Shown one piece after another: positions 1 through 8,616 of a stretch of 64,000 nt of DNA. The first letter of the stretch is position 1. Every line of letters starts with the position of its first letter. A model generated the notes under the pieces. That model did no database searches. It was given only the letters and a program-made list of their open reading frames with translations, and was not told the DNA's origin. Where the stretch lies: the NCBI GenBank assembly GCA_036563245.1, contig DATCMU010000050.1, positions 124,001 to 188,000 on the forward strand, read 5' to 3'. The stretch is from DATCMU01 sp036563245. Its GTDB lineage: Bacteria; Pseudomonadota; Alphaproteobacteria; Rhizobiales; Devosiaceae. The position numbers and the translations under genes were made by a program.

Positions 1-1
1 C

Positions 2-781
2 GCCGGCCAGGTGGGCAAGGAACTGGAAGCCACCCGCGTCGAGCTGCAGCGGGGTGTTCTCGAATTGCCCGAGGAAACCCGGACCAGTGCAGCCGCGATG
101 CGTCGGGTCGTGGCCGAGCAGATCGAGGCGCTCAACGAGTTGAACGCCATCGTCCGCGCTCAGCCGGCCCATCACGACGAAACGGTACGGCGTCCCGCCG
201 CACCGTCTGCTTCGCGCCCGGCCCCTCAGCAAACCGCTGCATCCGTCGCCGAGATCGAGCGTCAGCCGGCCCCAGCGCCAAAAGCCGAAGCGCCGGCACC
301 TGAGCCCGCCAAACCCGCACCGGCGAGCGCCCAGCCTGCACCGGCCGCCCCGGCGCAAGGCCGCAGCGCGGAAGGGAATGGTGGCTGGCTCAGCGACGTG
401 TTGCGCAATGCCTCGGCCAAGACCCAGGCATCGGCAACCCCGTCACTGACACTGGCAACACTGACGTCCGAAGTGGGTCGGGTCATCGATCAGGGTGCGT
501 TGGCCGACGCTTGGACCCGTTACCAGAATGGCGAGTCCAACGTCTTCTCGCGTCGCATCTACACACTGGCCGGCCAGGGCACCTATGACGAGGTCCGCCG
601 CAAGTTGCAGCGCGATCCGGCTTTCCTTGCGGAGGCTGAGGCCTATATGTCGCAGTTCGAGGAAATGATGAACGAGGCGGCGGCGGCGCCCGACGGCGAA
701 GCCCGCACCGAAGAGCATCTGCGGTCCGACCGCGGCGGCGTCTACACACTGCTTGCCCATGCGAGCGGCCGCCTGTCCTGA
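2..781 (+). CDS. C-terminal part of a large coiled-coil/Pro-Ala-rich protein (5' end outside window)
   Basis: The reading frame is open back to the first bases of the window, so this is the C-terminal 259 residues of a longer protein. The visible part starts with a charged helical stretch (about residues 1-55). A linker rich in proline, alanine and glutamate follows (about 60-130), then a globular C-terminal segment with the sequence LTSEVGRVIDQGALADAWTR and a run of aromatic and charged residues. Large helical proteins with this kind of tail occur in Hyphomicrobiales and are usually annotated as hypothetical or kinesin-like. I recognise the overall style but not a defined function. A strong terminator follows 25 bases after the stop. 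Confidence 0.6.
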   Translation, partial: AGQVGKELEATRVELQRGVLELPEETRTSAAAMRRVVAEQIEALNELNAIVRAQPAHHDETVRRPAAPSASRPAPQQTAASVAEIERQPAPAPKAEAPAPEPAKPAPASAQPAPAAPAQGRSAEGNGGWLSDVLRNASAKTQASATPSLTLATLTSEVGRVIDQGALADAWTRYQNGESNVFSRRIYTLAGQGTYDEVRRKLQRDPAFLAEAEAYMSQFEEMMNEAAAAPDGEARTEEHLRSDRGGVYTLLAHASGRLS

Positions 782-806
782 CCGCGAGACGGCAGGACCA
801 GAAACG

Positions 807-839
807 AAGGCCCCGGACAATCCTTGTCCGGGGCCTTTT
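807..839 (+). terminator. Rho-independent terminator
   Basis: A 14-bp perfect inverted repeat (AAGGCCCCGGACAA and its complement, 2-3 nt loop) is followed by TTTT. It ends transcription of the gene stopping at 781. Confidence 0.85.
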
Positions 840-920
840 CTATCGCGCGCCTGTTGCCCCGCCGGGCAGGCTGCGCATGGAACGTGTCCCCTTTCATGAC
901 CAGGCGCTGGAGCATGTTCA

Positions 921-943
921 GGAAAACCGGGTACCGGTTTTCC
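921..943. repeat. Intergenic palindrome (REP-like)
   Basis: GGAAAACCGG, a 3-base GTA spacer, then CCGGTTTTCC. The element lies in gene-free DNA between two convergent genes and looks like a dispersed intergenic palindrome. No second copy was seen in this window. Confidence 0.5.
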
Positions 944-1010
944 GGTTCGAACTTGCGACTATTCAATGACCTGGATCATGCGATTTGCATCCATCAAAAC
1001 GTGACATGGT

Positions 1011-2210
1011 CTATTCGCCAACATCACGCTCGCGCGCGGGATCCATCAACTTCAGCGACACAACAACAAAGGCCGCTCCAAGCAGGGCAAACACGGACGA
1101 AGCGGCAAATGCCTTCTCGCCAATGGCCCCGGCGAGATAGCCGAACCCGATCGTGGCGACGACCGTCATAGCCTGCTGGATAACGACAAAGAAGCTCTGC
1201 GCCTCGGCGGCAATACGCTCGCTCGTCCAGTTGGCGATAAAATTGAGTCCGCCCAGATACCCCATTGCAAAAGTGATCGAGTGCAGCAGTTGCAGCACCA
1301 CAAGCACCGGAATCGATGGGGCAAAGGCCATTGCGCCCCAACGCACGGCCGACACCAGGGCAGAGACCAGGATCAGATACCGGGCGGGAAAGCGCTGGGC
1401 GAATCTACGGAAGACGAACATCATCACCGCTTCCGATCCGGCTGCCGTGGCGATCAGCGGGCCGATAACGGGTTCGGGAATCCCCTGCTCCTGCCAGAAT
1501 AACGCGGCGAATGAGTTCAGGATCATATGGGTTGCAAAGACCATCGACAGGCCCACCAGCGGCAGCAGGAACCACGGGCGCAGCAGCTCGCTCAGCCGGC
1601 TTGCGGTCAAAACGGTAACCGGTGCTGGCGCGGTCGTCTCCGGCGCCCGAAATCGAGGGAGCCACAATGAGGTGGCGGCACGGAACAACCCCAGACCCAC
1701 CACAAGAGGCACGAAGATGGCGGACCCCAGAAGTCCCGCCAGCCACCCAGAGATCACGTTCAGCAGCATGAACCCGATAGTGCCCCAGGCCCGGATCGCG
1801 CCGAAATCGGTTCCGTTCCGCCTCGTCATGCGGATTGTGGCGGCATCGGCAATTGGCGCGATCGCCGTCATCGGCACCATCATCAGCGTCCATACGATCA
1901 GGATGCCGACGAAATCATGCACCAGGAACAACAGGAAAGGCACGATGCCGGCTATCAGCGCGCCGGCGACGATGACCTGCCGCCAGTCGCTGGCACGATC
2001 GGCCAGCCGCCCAATGAACAGGTTGAGCAACAGCATGATCAGGATCGGCATCGAATTGATGATGCCGATCTCGCTGGTCGAAATCCCCTTCTCCGTCAGC
2101 CAGATCGGGAAAAGGGTAACCGCCGCTCCACCCACCATGAAGAAGGAAAAATAATAGGTTGTCGCCCTGAATTCCGGGCTTGCGCGCTCCGAATGCGCTT
2201 GCGGCGCCAT
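1011..2210 (-). CDS. MFS transporter (MFS_1-like / PPP-nucleoside symporter type)
   Basis: About 399 residues with some twelve hydrophobic segments and the usual central break near the middle. The first helix reads YYFSFFMVGGAAVTLFPIWL. This opening, together with the loop LADRASDWRQ after the second helix, is typical of the HcaT/nucleoside-symporter-like branch of MFS. It should be an inner-membrane secondary transporter; the substrate cannot be told. The frame opens at 2243, but the ATG at 2210 (MAPQAHS) has a GGAG 12 bases upstream and gives the more usual N-terminus. It lies downstream of agt and plcP on the same strand after a 280-base gap, so cotranscription is possible. Confidence 0.8.
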   Translation of the reverse strand: MAPQAHSERASPEFRATTYYFSFFMVGGAAVTLFPIWLTEKGISTSEIGIINSMPILIMLLLNLFIGRLADRASDWRQVIVAGALIAGIVPFLLFLVHDFVGILIVWTLMMVPMTAIAPIADAATIRMTRRNGTDFGAIRAWGTIGFMLLNVISGWLAGLLGSAIFVPLVVGLGLFRAATSLWLPRFRAPETTAPAPVTVLTASRLSELLRPWFLLPLVGLSMVFATHMILNSFAALFWQEQGIPEPVIGPLIATAAGSEAVMMFVFRRFAQRFPARYLILVSALVSAVRWGAMAFAPSIPVLVVLQLLHSITFAMGYLGGLNFIANWTSERIAAEAQSFFVVIQQAMTVVATIGFGYLAGAIGEKAFAASSVFALLGAAFVVVSLKLMDPARERDVGE

Positions 2211-2486
2211 TTCCCAACTGAACTCCGAACAGCGCCCGGCCATGCGGCAACGGGTTTCGCGTAGTTTTCAAGACGGCACTGGTGCGCGGCGGACCACGTG
2301 ATCGGCGGGGTCCGGCATCACGGCAGCACCCACAGTGTAAAGGCGGGTTCGACACCGGATGTCGGAAGTCGGATCGCTGCGGCCGACCATGCCGGAAACG
2401 GCCGCGCGATGAACACCATGCAGCGCAAATCGCGTCAGCGCAAGATGGCTTGAGCCGCCCACAAAAAGGCGACCGCGCCCCCCCGC

Positions 2487-3515
2487 TCAGGCGGCCCTGT
2501 GTCGTTCGGCGGTCCGGGCTGGTACGAGGCCGGAGAGGAACTGGTCGCCGGATGCTTCCCACGTGAAGGACAAGGCGAGATGCCGTGCCGCGGCCCTGTC
2601 GAGCGTCAGCGCGGTTGCGATGGCCGCCCCAAGATCCTCGTTCATCGTGCCCGCCGCGGGATCGGTTATGACGTCCACCGGTCCGGCAACCGGAAAGGCC
2701 GCAACGGGAACGCCGCTTGCCAGGGCCTCGATCATGACATTGCCGAAAGTGTCGGTTCGGCTGGGAAAGACAAACACATCGGCAGAGCGATAGATTTCCG
2801 CCAGCTCGACGCCAGTGCGGCGTCCCAGAAACACCGCCTCGGGAAACCTTCGGCGCAGATATTCGACCTGTGGCCCGTCGCCAACGATGATCCTCGTGCC
2901 GGGCACATCGAGGGCCAGAAACGCGGGCAGGTTCTTTTCGACGGATACCCGACCCACATAAAGAAGGTGCGGGCCCGGCAGGTCGGTGAACCACGACTTT
3001 GTCCCAGGGCGGAAGCGCTTTGCGTCCACGCCACGCGACCACAGCGCAAGGCGCTCGAATCCGCGTCGCCGCAGATCTTCGGCAACGCTCGCTGTGGGAA
3101 CCATGGTACGGGCCGCCGCAGAATGGAACCAGCGCAGATAGGCGTAGCTCCACTCGGCAGGCAGCGGCACGCGCGCAGCCACATATTCGGGAAAGCGAGT
3201 GTGATAGCTGGTAGTGAAGGCAAGCCCTTGCCCCGAGCAGCAAAGCCGGGCCATCAACCCCAGCGACCCTTCGGTCGCGATATGCACATGGTCGGGATCG
3301 AATTCCTCGATAAAGGCGGCAACTCGTCCCATTGGCGGCAAGGACAAACGGATTTCGGGATAAGTGGGGACCGGCATGGTCCAGAAAGGTTCCGGCGTCA
3401 GATAGCGCACGTCTATCCCGCGCCGCGACAATTCACGTCCGATCGCTCCGAGACTGTGCACCACGCCGTTTGTTTGCGGGTGCCAGGCATCGGTAACGAT
3501 CAGCACACGCGTCAT
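2487..3515 (-). CDS. agt: GT4-family glycosyltransferase, probable diacylglycerol glycosyltransferase (Agt-like)
   Basis: A 342-residue GT-B fold enzyme. The N-terminal domain begins RVLIVTDAWHPQTNGVVHSL, the typical GT4 'DAWxPQxNGVV' opening. The C-terminal half has GRVSVEKNL and the donor-site region FPSRTDTFGNVMIEALASGVPV with the E-x7-E arrangement. The start codon overlaps the stop of the upstream metallophosphoesterase by 4 bases (ATGA), so the two are translationally coupled. The neighbour is a PlcP-type enzyme, and in Agrobacterium, Sinorhizobium and marine roseobacters plcP-agt pairs replace phospholipids with glycolipids under phosphate limitation. I therefore infer a lipid glycosyltransferase; another GT4 acceptor is possible. 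Confidence 0.75.
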   Translation of the reverse strand: MTRVLIVTDAWHPQTNGVVHSLGAIGRELSRRGIDVRYLTPEPFWTMPVPTYPEIRLSLPPMGRVAAFIEEFDPDHVHIATEGSLGLMARLCCSGQGLAFTTSYHTRFPEYVAARVPLPAEWSYAYLRWFHSAAARTMVPTASVAEDLRRRGFERLALWSRGVDAKRFRPGTKSWFTDLPGPHLLYVGRVSVEKNLPAFLALDVPGTRIIVGDGPQVEYLRRRFPEAVFLGRRTGVELAEIYRSADVFVFPSRTDTFGNVMIEALASGVPVAAFPVAGPVDVITDPAAGTMNEDLGAAIATALTLDRAAARHLALSFTWEASGDQFLSGLVPARTAERHRAA

Positions 3516-4312
3516 GCCTTGACCTTTCTCCTTCGTCGTCCGACACGCCGTGGAGGTTGCGGCGCCGACCAGTGGATCAGTTCGAATTCGCCTTCATGGG
3601 TCTCGGCAACCGCTGTACAGCTTTCGACCCAATCGCCGGTATTGATGTACTTGACACCTAACCTGTCATGCATGTCGGCATGATGAATGTGACCGCAAAT
3701 AACGCCATCGACGCCAGCGCTGCGCGCCTCGTGCGCGAGGGCGGCCTCGAACTGCCCGATCACGGAAACCGCGCTCTTCACCTTCTGCTTGGCCCAGGCC
3801 GAAAGCGACCAATAGCCCAGCCCAAGCCTGCGCCGGAACCAGTTGATGACCAGATTGACCCTGAGCGCCATGTTGTAGGCCCAATCGCCGACATGGGCGA
3901 GCCACTTCGCATGAAGCACCACCACGTCGAACTGGTCGCCGTGAATGACCAGGAAACTGCGGCCCTGGGCAGTTGTGTGAATGGTGCGATCGACGAATTC
4001 GATCTCGCCGAAATAGGTACCCAGGTATTCGCGCAGGAATTCGTCGTGATTTCCGGGCAGATAGATGACCCGCGTGCCCGCCGTCGCCTTGTTGAGCAAT
4101 TCCTCGACGAGTACGTTGTATTCATCCGGCCACCGCCAGGATTTCTGCAGCCGCCACCCATCGATGATGTCGCCCACCAGATAGATCTGGTCGGCCTCGT
4201 GATGACGCAGGAACTCTATGAGTTGCGCGACCTGGATGGCGCGCATACCCAGATGCACATCGGAAATGAACAGCGCACGTACACGCCTGGTCTCGCGGGG
4301 CTGATCAATCAC
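3512..4312 (-). CDS. plcP: PlcP-type metallophosphoesterase (phospholipase C of lipid remodelling; LpxH-like fold)
   Basis: 266 residues of the calcineurin-like phosphoesterase fold. Metal ligands are visible in order: ISDVHLG (about 15-21), VGDIIDGWR (about 46-54), LPGNHDEF, VIHGDQFD and ICGHIHHA. It is often annotated as UDP-2,3-diacylglucosamine hydrolase. The internal segment YWSLSAWAKQKVKSAV and the tail INTGDWVESCTAV are the hallmarks I associate with PlcP, which releases diacylglycerol from phospholipids when phosphate is scarce. The partner glycosyltransferase overlaps it by 4 bases. The product likely acts at the inner face of the cytoplasmic membrane. The LpxH alternative is less likely because of the agt neighbour. 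Confidence 0.8.
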   Translation of the reverse strand: MIDQPRETRRVRALFISDVHLGMRAIQVAQLIEFLRHHEADQIYLVGDIIDGWRLQKSWRWPDEYNVLVEELLNKATAGTRVIYLPGNHDEFLREYLGTYFGEIEFVDRTIHTTAQGRSFLVIHGDQFDVVVLHAKWLAHVGDWAYNMALRVNLVINWFRRRLGLGYWSLSAWAKQKVKSAVSVIGQFEAALAHEARSAGVDGVICGHIHHADMHDRLGVKYINTGDWVESCTAVAETHEGEFELIHWSAPQPPRRVGRRRRKVKA

Positions 4313-4363
4313 GCGAATCGGCTTCCTTTATGTCCTTTGCGCGCCTGACAATCGCCCGATCGC

Positions 4364-4381
4364 GCAACAACGGCATGACAC
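4364..4381 (-). promoter_or_regulatory. Candidate Pho box upstream of plcP-agt
   Basis: Read on the minus strand this is GTGTCAT-GCCG-TTGTTGC. The first 7-mer matches the PhoB half-site CTGTCAT at 6 of 7 positions; the second is poor (about 4 of 7). It sits 52 bases before the plcP start. The match is weak, but the position is right for a phosphate-starvation promoter. Confidence 0.25.
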
Positions 4382-4396
4382 CTTACAGGACCGCTC

Positions 4397-4990
4397 CTAC
4401 ACAAGGAACAGTACAACCGCCAGCAGCATCAGCCCGGCAAGAACGGCCCCAAGATGCCGCTGCAGCCCGCTGCGCTGCAAAAATGACTGCAATTGCTGTC
4501 CGAATGCCATCCAGGTGGCGCAGGATAGCGGCGCGATGGCGAGGCATATCGCGGTAAGATGCAGCAGGCTCGTCATGTGCCCCGTCCCGGGCTCGACGGC
4601 CAGAACGACGAACGACGCAGCCATGGCCCAGGCCTTGGGGTTGATCCACTGGAACATCGCGGCCTCGTGGAACCGCAGCGGACGCTCCCCGCCTTTCGCG
4701 TTCCCTATGCTGAAACCGAGCAGATGCCAGGCCATCCATAGGAAATAGGCGGCAGCCGCGAATTGCAGGGCCGTCTTCAGCCAGGGCAGAAGGACGAAAA
4801 CCTCGCCAAGTCCCAGCCCCACAACGAAAACCATGAACGGGAATCCAGCCACGATTCCGAGTGCGTGAGGCACCGTGCGGCCCATGCCGAAACGGGCCGA
4901 TGAGGTCATGAGCATCAGATTGTTCGGCCCCGGCGTGAAATAGCTCGGGATCGCGGCCGACAGCAAGGCGATCAGGATCGTTGGGCTCAA
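4397..4990 (-). CDS. LysE/RhtB family exporter
   Basis: 197 residues, the usual family length, with about six hydrophobic helices. The N-terminus carries the family signature SYFTPGPNNLMLMTSSARFG, followed by a glycine-rich helix GIVAGFPFMVFVVGLGLG. These inner-membrane proteins export amino acids or related small molecules; the substrate is not predictable. Translation probably starts at the TTG at 4990, with GGAA nine bases upstream. It lies alone between plcP and the GH3 gene. Confidence 0.8.
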   Translation of the reverse strand: MSPTILIALLSAAIPSYFTPGPNNLMLMTSSARFGMGRTVPHALGIVAGFPFMVFVVGLGLGEVFVLLPWLKTALQFAAAAYFLWMAWHLLGFSIGNAKGGERPLRFHEAAMFQWINPKAWAMAASFVVLAVEPGTGHMTSLLHLTAICLAIAPLSCATWMAFGQQLQSFLQRSGLQRHLGAVLAGLMLLAVVLFLV

Positions 4991-5066
4991 GGGATGCAGT
5001 TCCGCATGAATGACGAGGGGCTATGAATATCGCCGGTGCAAGGTCGCGGCAACCCGCCCGACACCC

Positions 5067-6161
5067 TCAATCAAGCCGGTTCTTGAGTGCCAGGATTCGC
5101 TCGTAGCTCTGCTTGAGACGCGCGGCGAACGCGGGGTCGGCCTTTGCCCGGGCGACCAGAACGGCACGAATTTCATCCGCAAGCCCAATGTGGTAGTCGG
5201 CAGTGTTCGAGTAGAGCAGAATATCATCGCCGGCGATGACGGCCCGCTCGATCGCCTCCTTGAAGCTGAAATTGGAGCGGATCGCCTTCATTTCCATGTC
5301 GTCGGTAACCACCACGCCGGAAAACCCCAATTGATCACGCAGGACCTGCCCCACCCAAACCGGTGAAAGGCTGGCGGGCGCCTTGTCCTGCCTGCCCTGA
5401 GCGAAATCCGCGTGATACAGGTGCCCCGCCATGACCATGTCAACCAGCCCGTCCGCAATCAGGGTGCGATAGGGTTCGAGTTCGCTACGGCGCCAGGTCG
5501 CCGTGATGTCGACGAACCCTTCATGGCTGTCGGCCCGGCTGGACCCATGACCCGGGAAATGCTTGAGCGCGGTCAGCACGCCCCCGGCGCGATGCCCCTT
5601 CACGAAGGCCTCCGCGAATTCGGCCACCACTTGTGCCGATTTACCGTAGGCGCGGCCGTATCGGGCAATGATCGGATTGTCCGGATTGATCTCGAGATCT
5701 ACGACCGGCCCGAAGTTCAGATTGAAGCCGAGATGGGCCAGGCGGCCGGCCAGGTTGGTGTAAAGCCGCTCCGCTTCATCCGGCGACATGGTGGCCGCGA
5801 CGGCGCGGGCCGACGGGATTTCGGCAAACCCCACGTCCCTGGTAAGCCGCTCGATACTCCCGCCTTCCTGATCGAGCGCGATGAATGGCGGCAGGTCCGG
5901 CGACGCGGCAAGGAACCCTTTGTTCATCGCGCGTACCGCCGCGAGGCTCTTCACGTTCGTCTTCAGGTACATCACGCCACCGATGCGACCTTGTGCGATC
6001 AGCTTTGTCACAGCCTTCACTGACGCATCGGCCGGTCCGTCACCTCGAAACCCGACAAGGATCATCTGTCCGGCCATCTCGTCCAGCGTCGCGGCAAACG
6101 GTGCGGCGGAACTGGCAAGAACCATCGCGAGCCCGACAAGCGCGGCGCCAATGATGTGCAT
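5067..6161 (-). CDS. Secreted glycoside hydrolase family 3, beta-N-acetylhexosaminidase-like (NagZ family)
   Basis: 364 residues from the ATG at 6161 (MHIIGAALVG). I chose this start because it opens with a Sec signal peptide ending near ASSAAPFAA; the open frame upstream is antisense to the next gene. The GH3 signatures KHFPGHGSSRADSHEG (general acid/base His loop of NagZ-type enzymes) and FSGVVVTDDMEMKAI (Asp nucleophile) are intact. NagZ enzymes remove GlcNAc from anhydro-muropeptides, usually in the cytoplasm. The signal peptide here suggests a periplasmic enzyme acting on peptidoglycan fragments or other GlcNAc glycans. Confidence 0.8.
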   Translation of the reverse strand: MHIIGAALVGLAMVLASSAAPFAATLDEMAGQMILVGFRGDGPADASVKAVTKLIAQGRIGGVMYLKTNVKSLAAVRAMNKGFLAASPDLPPFIALDQEGGSIERLTRDVGFAEIPSARAVAATMSPDEAERLYTNLAGRLAHLGFNLNFGPVVDLEINPDNPIIARYGRAYGKSAQVVAEFAEAFVKGHRAGGVLTALKHFPGHGSSRADSHEGFVDITATWRRSELEPYRTLIADGLVDMVMAGHLYHADFAQGRQDKAPASLSPVWVGQVLRDQLGFSGVVVTDDMEMKAIRSNFSFKEAIERAVIAGDDILLYSNTADYHIGLADEIRAVLVARAKADPAFAARLKQSYERILALKNRLD

Positions 6162-6264
6162 GTGTTGGCTCCTGCTGTCTGCCGCTTCGGGCGCTGCCCG
6201 TCGCGCCCATGCCCGCCTCAATCGCCCATGAATGTGGCGAAATGGGCGCAGGCTGGACCAGGGG

Positions 6265-8433
6265 TCAGTGAGCCTGCCGCGCCGAGCCCCATTCGAGCCT
6301 GTCGGAACCCACCAGATCGAGGATCTCCCCGACCGTCTTGGGATAGCCGAAATGATAGCCTTGTCCGATATCGCACCCCCCAAGTTGCAGCAGCCAGGCC
6401 TGGTCGTCGGTCTCAATTCCCTCAGCAACCACGGTTTTTCCCAGCGTCTTGGAAAGCGACAGGACCGCCGACACGATGGCGCTGGCATGGGTATCCATCG
6501 GCAGCATCCTGACAAAGCTCTGATCGATCTTGATCGTGTCGACGGGAATGGAACCGAGATAGCTCAGCGACGAGTACCCGGTCCCGAAGTCGTCGAGCGC
6601 AATCCGGACACCGAGATCGCGAAGGGCCAGCAGTTGCCGGTTGATCATGTCGGCATTGGAAATGAACAGGCCCTCGGTAATCTCCAGTTCAAGAGACCGG
6701 GCGGGAAAACCGGTCTCCTTGAGCGTCCTTTGCACATCGCCGACAATATCGCCGTGCAGGAACTGCATGGGCGAGATATTGACCGAAAGCCGCAAGTCGA
6801 TCGGCAGGCCGGCAATTTCACGACAGGCCCTGTCGAGGATGAACCGCCCCAGTTCGATGATCAGGCCGGTGCGCTCGGCCTCGGTAATGAAATGCATCGG
6901 CTGAACCTGCCCCAATTGCGGATGCGTCCAGCGCACGAGCGCCTCCACGCCAACCAGGTCGCGTGTCGCAAGGGCGATCTGCGGCTGAAACTGAACCGAA
7001 AGCTCTGAGCGCTCCAGCGCATGGCGCAGCCCTGCCTCCATGTCGCGCGAGTGTCGCAACCTGTGGTCCATTTCGAGGCGGAATTTCATGAACGCATTAC
7101 CCGGTGCGTTCTTGGCGAGGGAAAGAGCCATGTCGGCGTGGCTCAGCAGCACTTCCGGATCGACGCCGGAAACCGCAGTGTCCGTCACGCCCATGTTCGC
7201 GCCCATGATTGCGCGATGTTCACCGAATTCGTACGGCTCGCTCAGGCGCGCAAGTACCTGGCCGCAATAGCCGTCCAGATAGGCCGGATCCATGATGCCG
7301 TGCCGGATCAACCCGAAGCTGTCGCCGCCCAATCGCGCGATATTGGCAAAATCGAAGGCCTGAAGCCGCGCGAAGGCCTTTTGCAGAACCTCATCGCCGA
7401 ACGAGTGGCCCAGAGTATCGTTCACCGTCCTGAATCGTGACAGGTCGACCACGAACATCGTCAGGCCCCGTTCCCGTGCCGCCTCGTCGGCAAGGCTTTC
7501 ATGCACGACCTCAGTCAGTCGCGTTCGGCTCAGCGCACCGGTCAGGGGATCGTGCGTGGCAAGGAAACTCAGGCGCTCCTCGTTCACATGACGCGCGCTG
7601 ACGTCCCGGAAGGTCAGGCAACACACGCGGCGATCTCCGCCATGTCCCGCCACGGAAGACGTGGTCACGACGAATTCGAGCATGCGCGCACTGTCACCGG
7701 AGGTGCAGGAAGACATTTCGAGCAGATGCGTATTGCCGCCCGTGTCCGTCGGTCCGCCACGGCAGGCGCGATCGACGGCCTCCTGCATCTGGACGGGCAG
7801 GACATCCGCGGCCGGTACACCGATCAGATTGCCATCCCCAAGCCCCAACCGCGCCCCGGCCCATCGGCTTGCCGCAATGATATGGCCATCGTCGCCGACA
7901 ACGACGATGCCATCGAAATTGTCCTCTATCACCCTGGCGAGAAGGTCGTTTGCCCGCCGCTCATCAAGGCCGGCAAGAAGCACCCTGCCCTCGGCGATTT
8001 CTCGCGCCGCCACCAGCGTTACTGCAACTCCGATGGCAAGATAGACGCCGGAGACCGGCATCAGCACCCCGAGGGCCTGCAGGATCATCGCCGCCGCCTC
8101 GACCCCGGCGAACACCAGCAAGGCGGAGGTTCCCACCTGCCGCATGCCATCGCGCGTCCACATGAACGCCGAGACCGCCGCGATCAGCACCAGCGCCAGA
8201 GCCACCGGCATCCAGACCGCGCCGGCATGGGAGGTGAGCGGCGGCAGGAACGACGAACGCAGCGCGGCCAGACTGGCATCAAGAGGCGCCAGAAACCCTT
8301 CGACTTGCGCCGCGCCTATCACCAGGGCGCTCAATGCCGCAAGCATCCACCTGCTGGCGTTAGGGGCGCCGCCGCCCCGGGCCGCGGCTCCGCGCGCCTT
8401 GTTGCGCCGAAAGAAACGGCTCGAGAAATCCAT
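6265..8433 (-). CDS. Membrane PAS-GGDEF-EAL protein, probable c-di-GMP phosphodiesterase
   Basis: About 722 residues. Four to five membrane helices occupy about residues 30-145, then a PAS-like domain (VIEDNFDGIVVVGDDGHIIAASR), a GGDEF domain and a C-terminal EAL domain. The GGDEF active-site motif reads GGDSF, so the catalytic glutamate is replaced and cyclase activity is doubtful. The EAL domain keeps VEALVRW, the ITEG glutamate, DDFGTGYSSL, IKIDQSFV and EGIET. The likely net activity is c-di-GMP hydrolysis tuned by the sensory N-terminus. The frame opens at a TTG (8445), but the ATG four codons on is preferred. It follows acs on the same strand after a terminator. Confidence 0.85.
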   Translation of the reverse strand: MDFSSRFFRRNKARGAAARGGGAPNASRWMLAALSALVIGAAQVEGFLAPLDASLAALRSSFLPPLTSHAGAVWMPVALALVLIAAVSAFMWTRDGMRQVGTSALLVFAGVEAAAMILQALGVLMPVSGVYLAIGVAVTLVAAREIAEGRVLLAGLDERRANDLLARVIEDNFDGIVVVGDDGHIIAASRWAGARLGLGDGNLIGVPAADVLPVQMQEAVDRACRGGPTDTGGNTHLLEMSSCTSGDSARMLEFVVTTSSVAGHGGDRRVCCLTFRDVSARHVNEERLSFLATHDPLTGALSRTRLTEVVHESLADEAARERGLTMFVVDLSRFRTVNDTLGHSFGDEVLQKAFARLQAFDFANIARLGGDSFGLIRHGIMDPAYLDGYCGQVLARLSEPYEFGEHRAIMGANMGVTDTAVSGVDPEVLLSHADMALSLAKNAPGNAFMKFRLEMDHRLRHSRDMEAGLRHALERSELSVQFQPQIALATRDLVGVEALVRWTHPQLGQVQPMHFITEAERTGLIIELGRFILDRACREIAGLPIDLRLSVNISPMQFLHGDIVGDVQRTLKETGFPARSLELEITEGLFISNADMINRQLLALRDLGVRIALDDFGTGYSSLSYLGSIPVDTIKIDQSFVRMLPMDTHASAIVSAVLSLSKTLGKTVVAEGIETDDQAWLLQLGGCDIGQGYHFGYPKTVGEILDLVGSDRLEWGSARQAH

Positions 8434-8556
8434 CAGTTGAATCAATAAACAAGCCCCATACCGACGGGATAATTGGATGAATTCTACCTGATAATCTCCA
8501 CCGGGGAGTTAATGCTGCAACTATTGATGCCTATAGATTCTGATAGATATAATTCT

Positions 8557-8590
8557 ATAAAATAGAAAGGGCGGCCCGATGGCCGCCCCT
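8557..8590 (-). terminator. Rho-independent terminator of acs
   Basis: On the minus strand AGGGGCGGCC, a short loop, and GGCCGCCCT are followed by TTCTATTTTA. It lies 27 bases past the acs stop codon. Confidence 0.8.
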
Positions 8591-8616
8591 CACGTCTTTC
8601 TTTGGCAAGACGACTA

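Noticed and set aside
3512..4312. LpxH (lipid A synthesis) identity
   Set aside because: The fold is shared, but internal blocks and the overlapping glycosyltransferase fit PlcP better.
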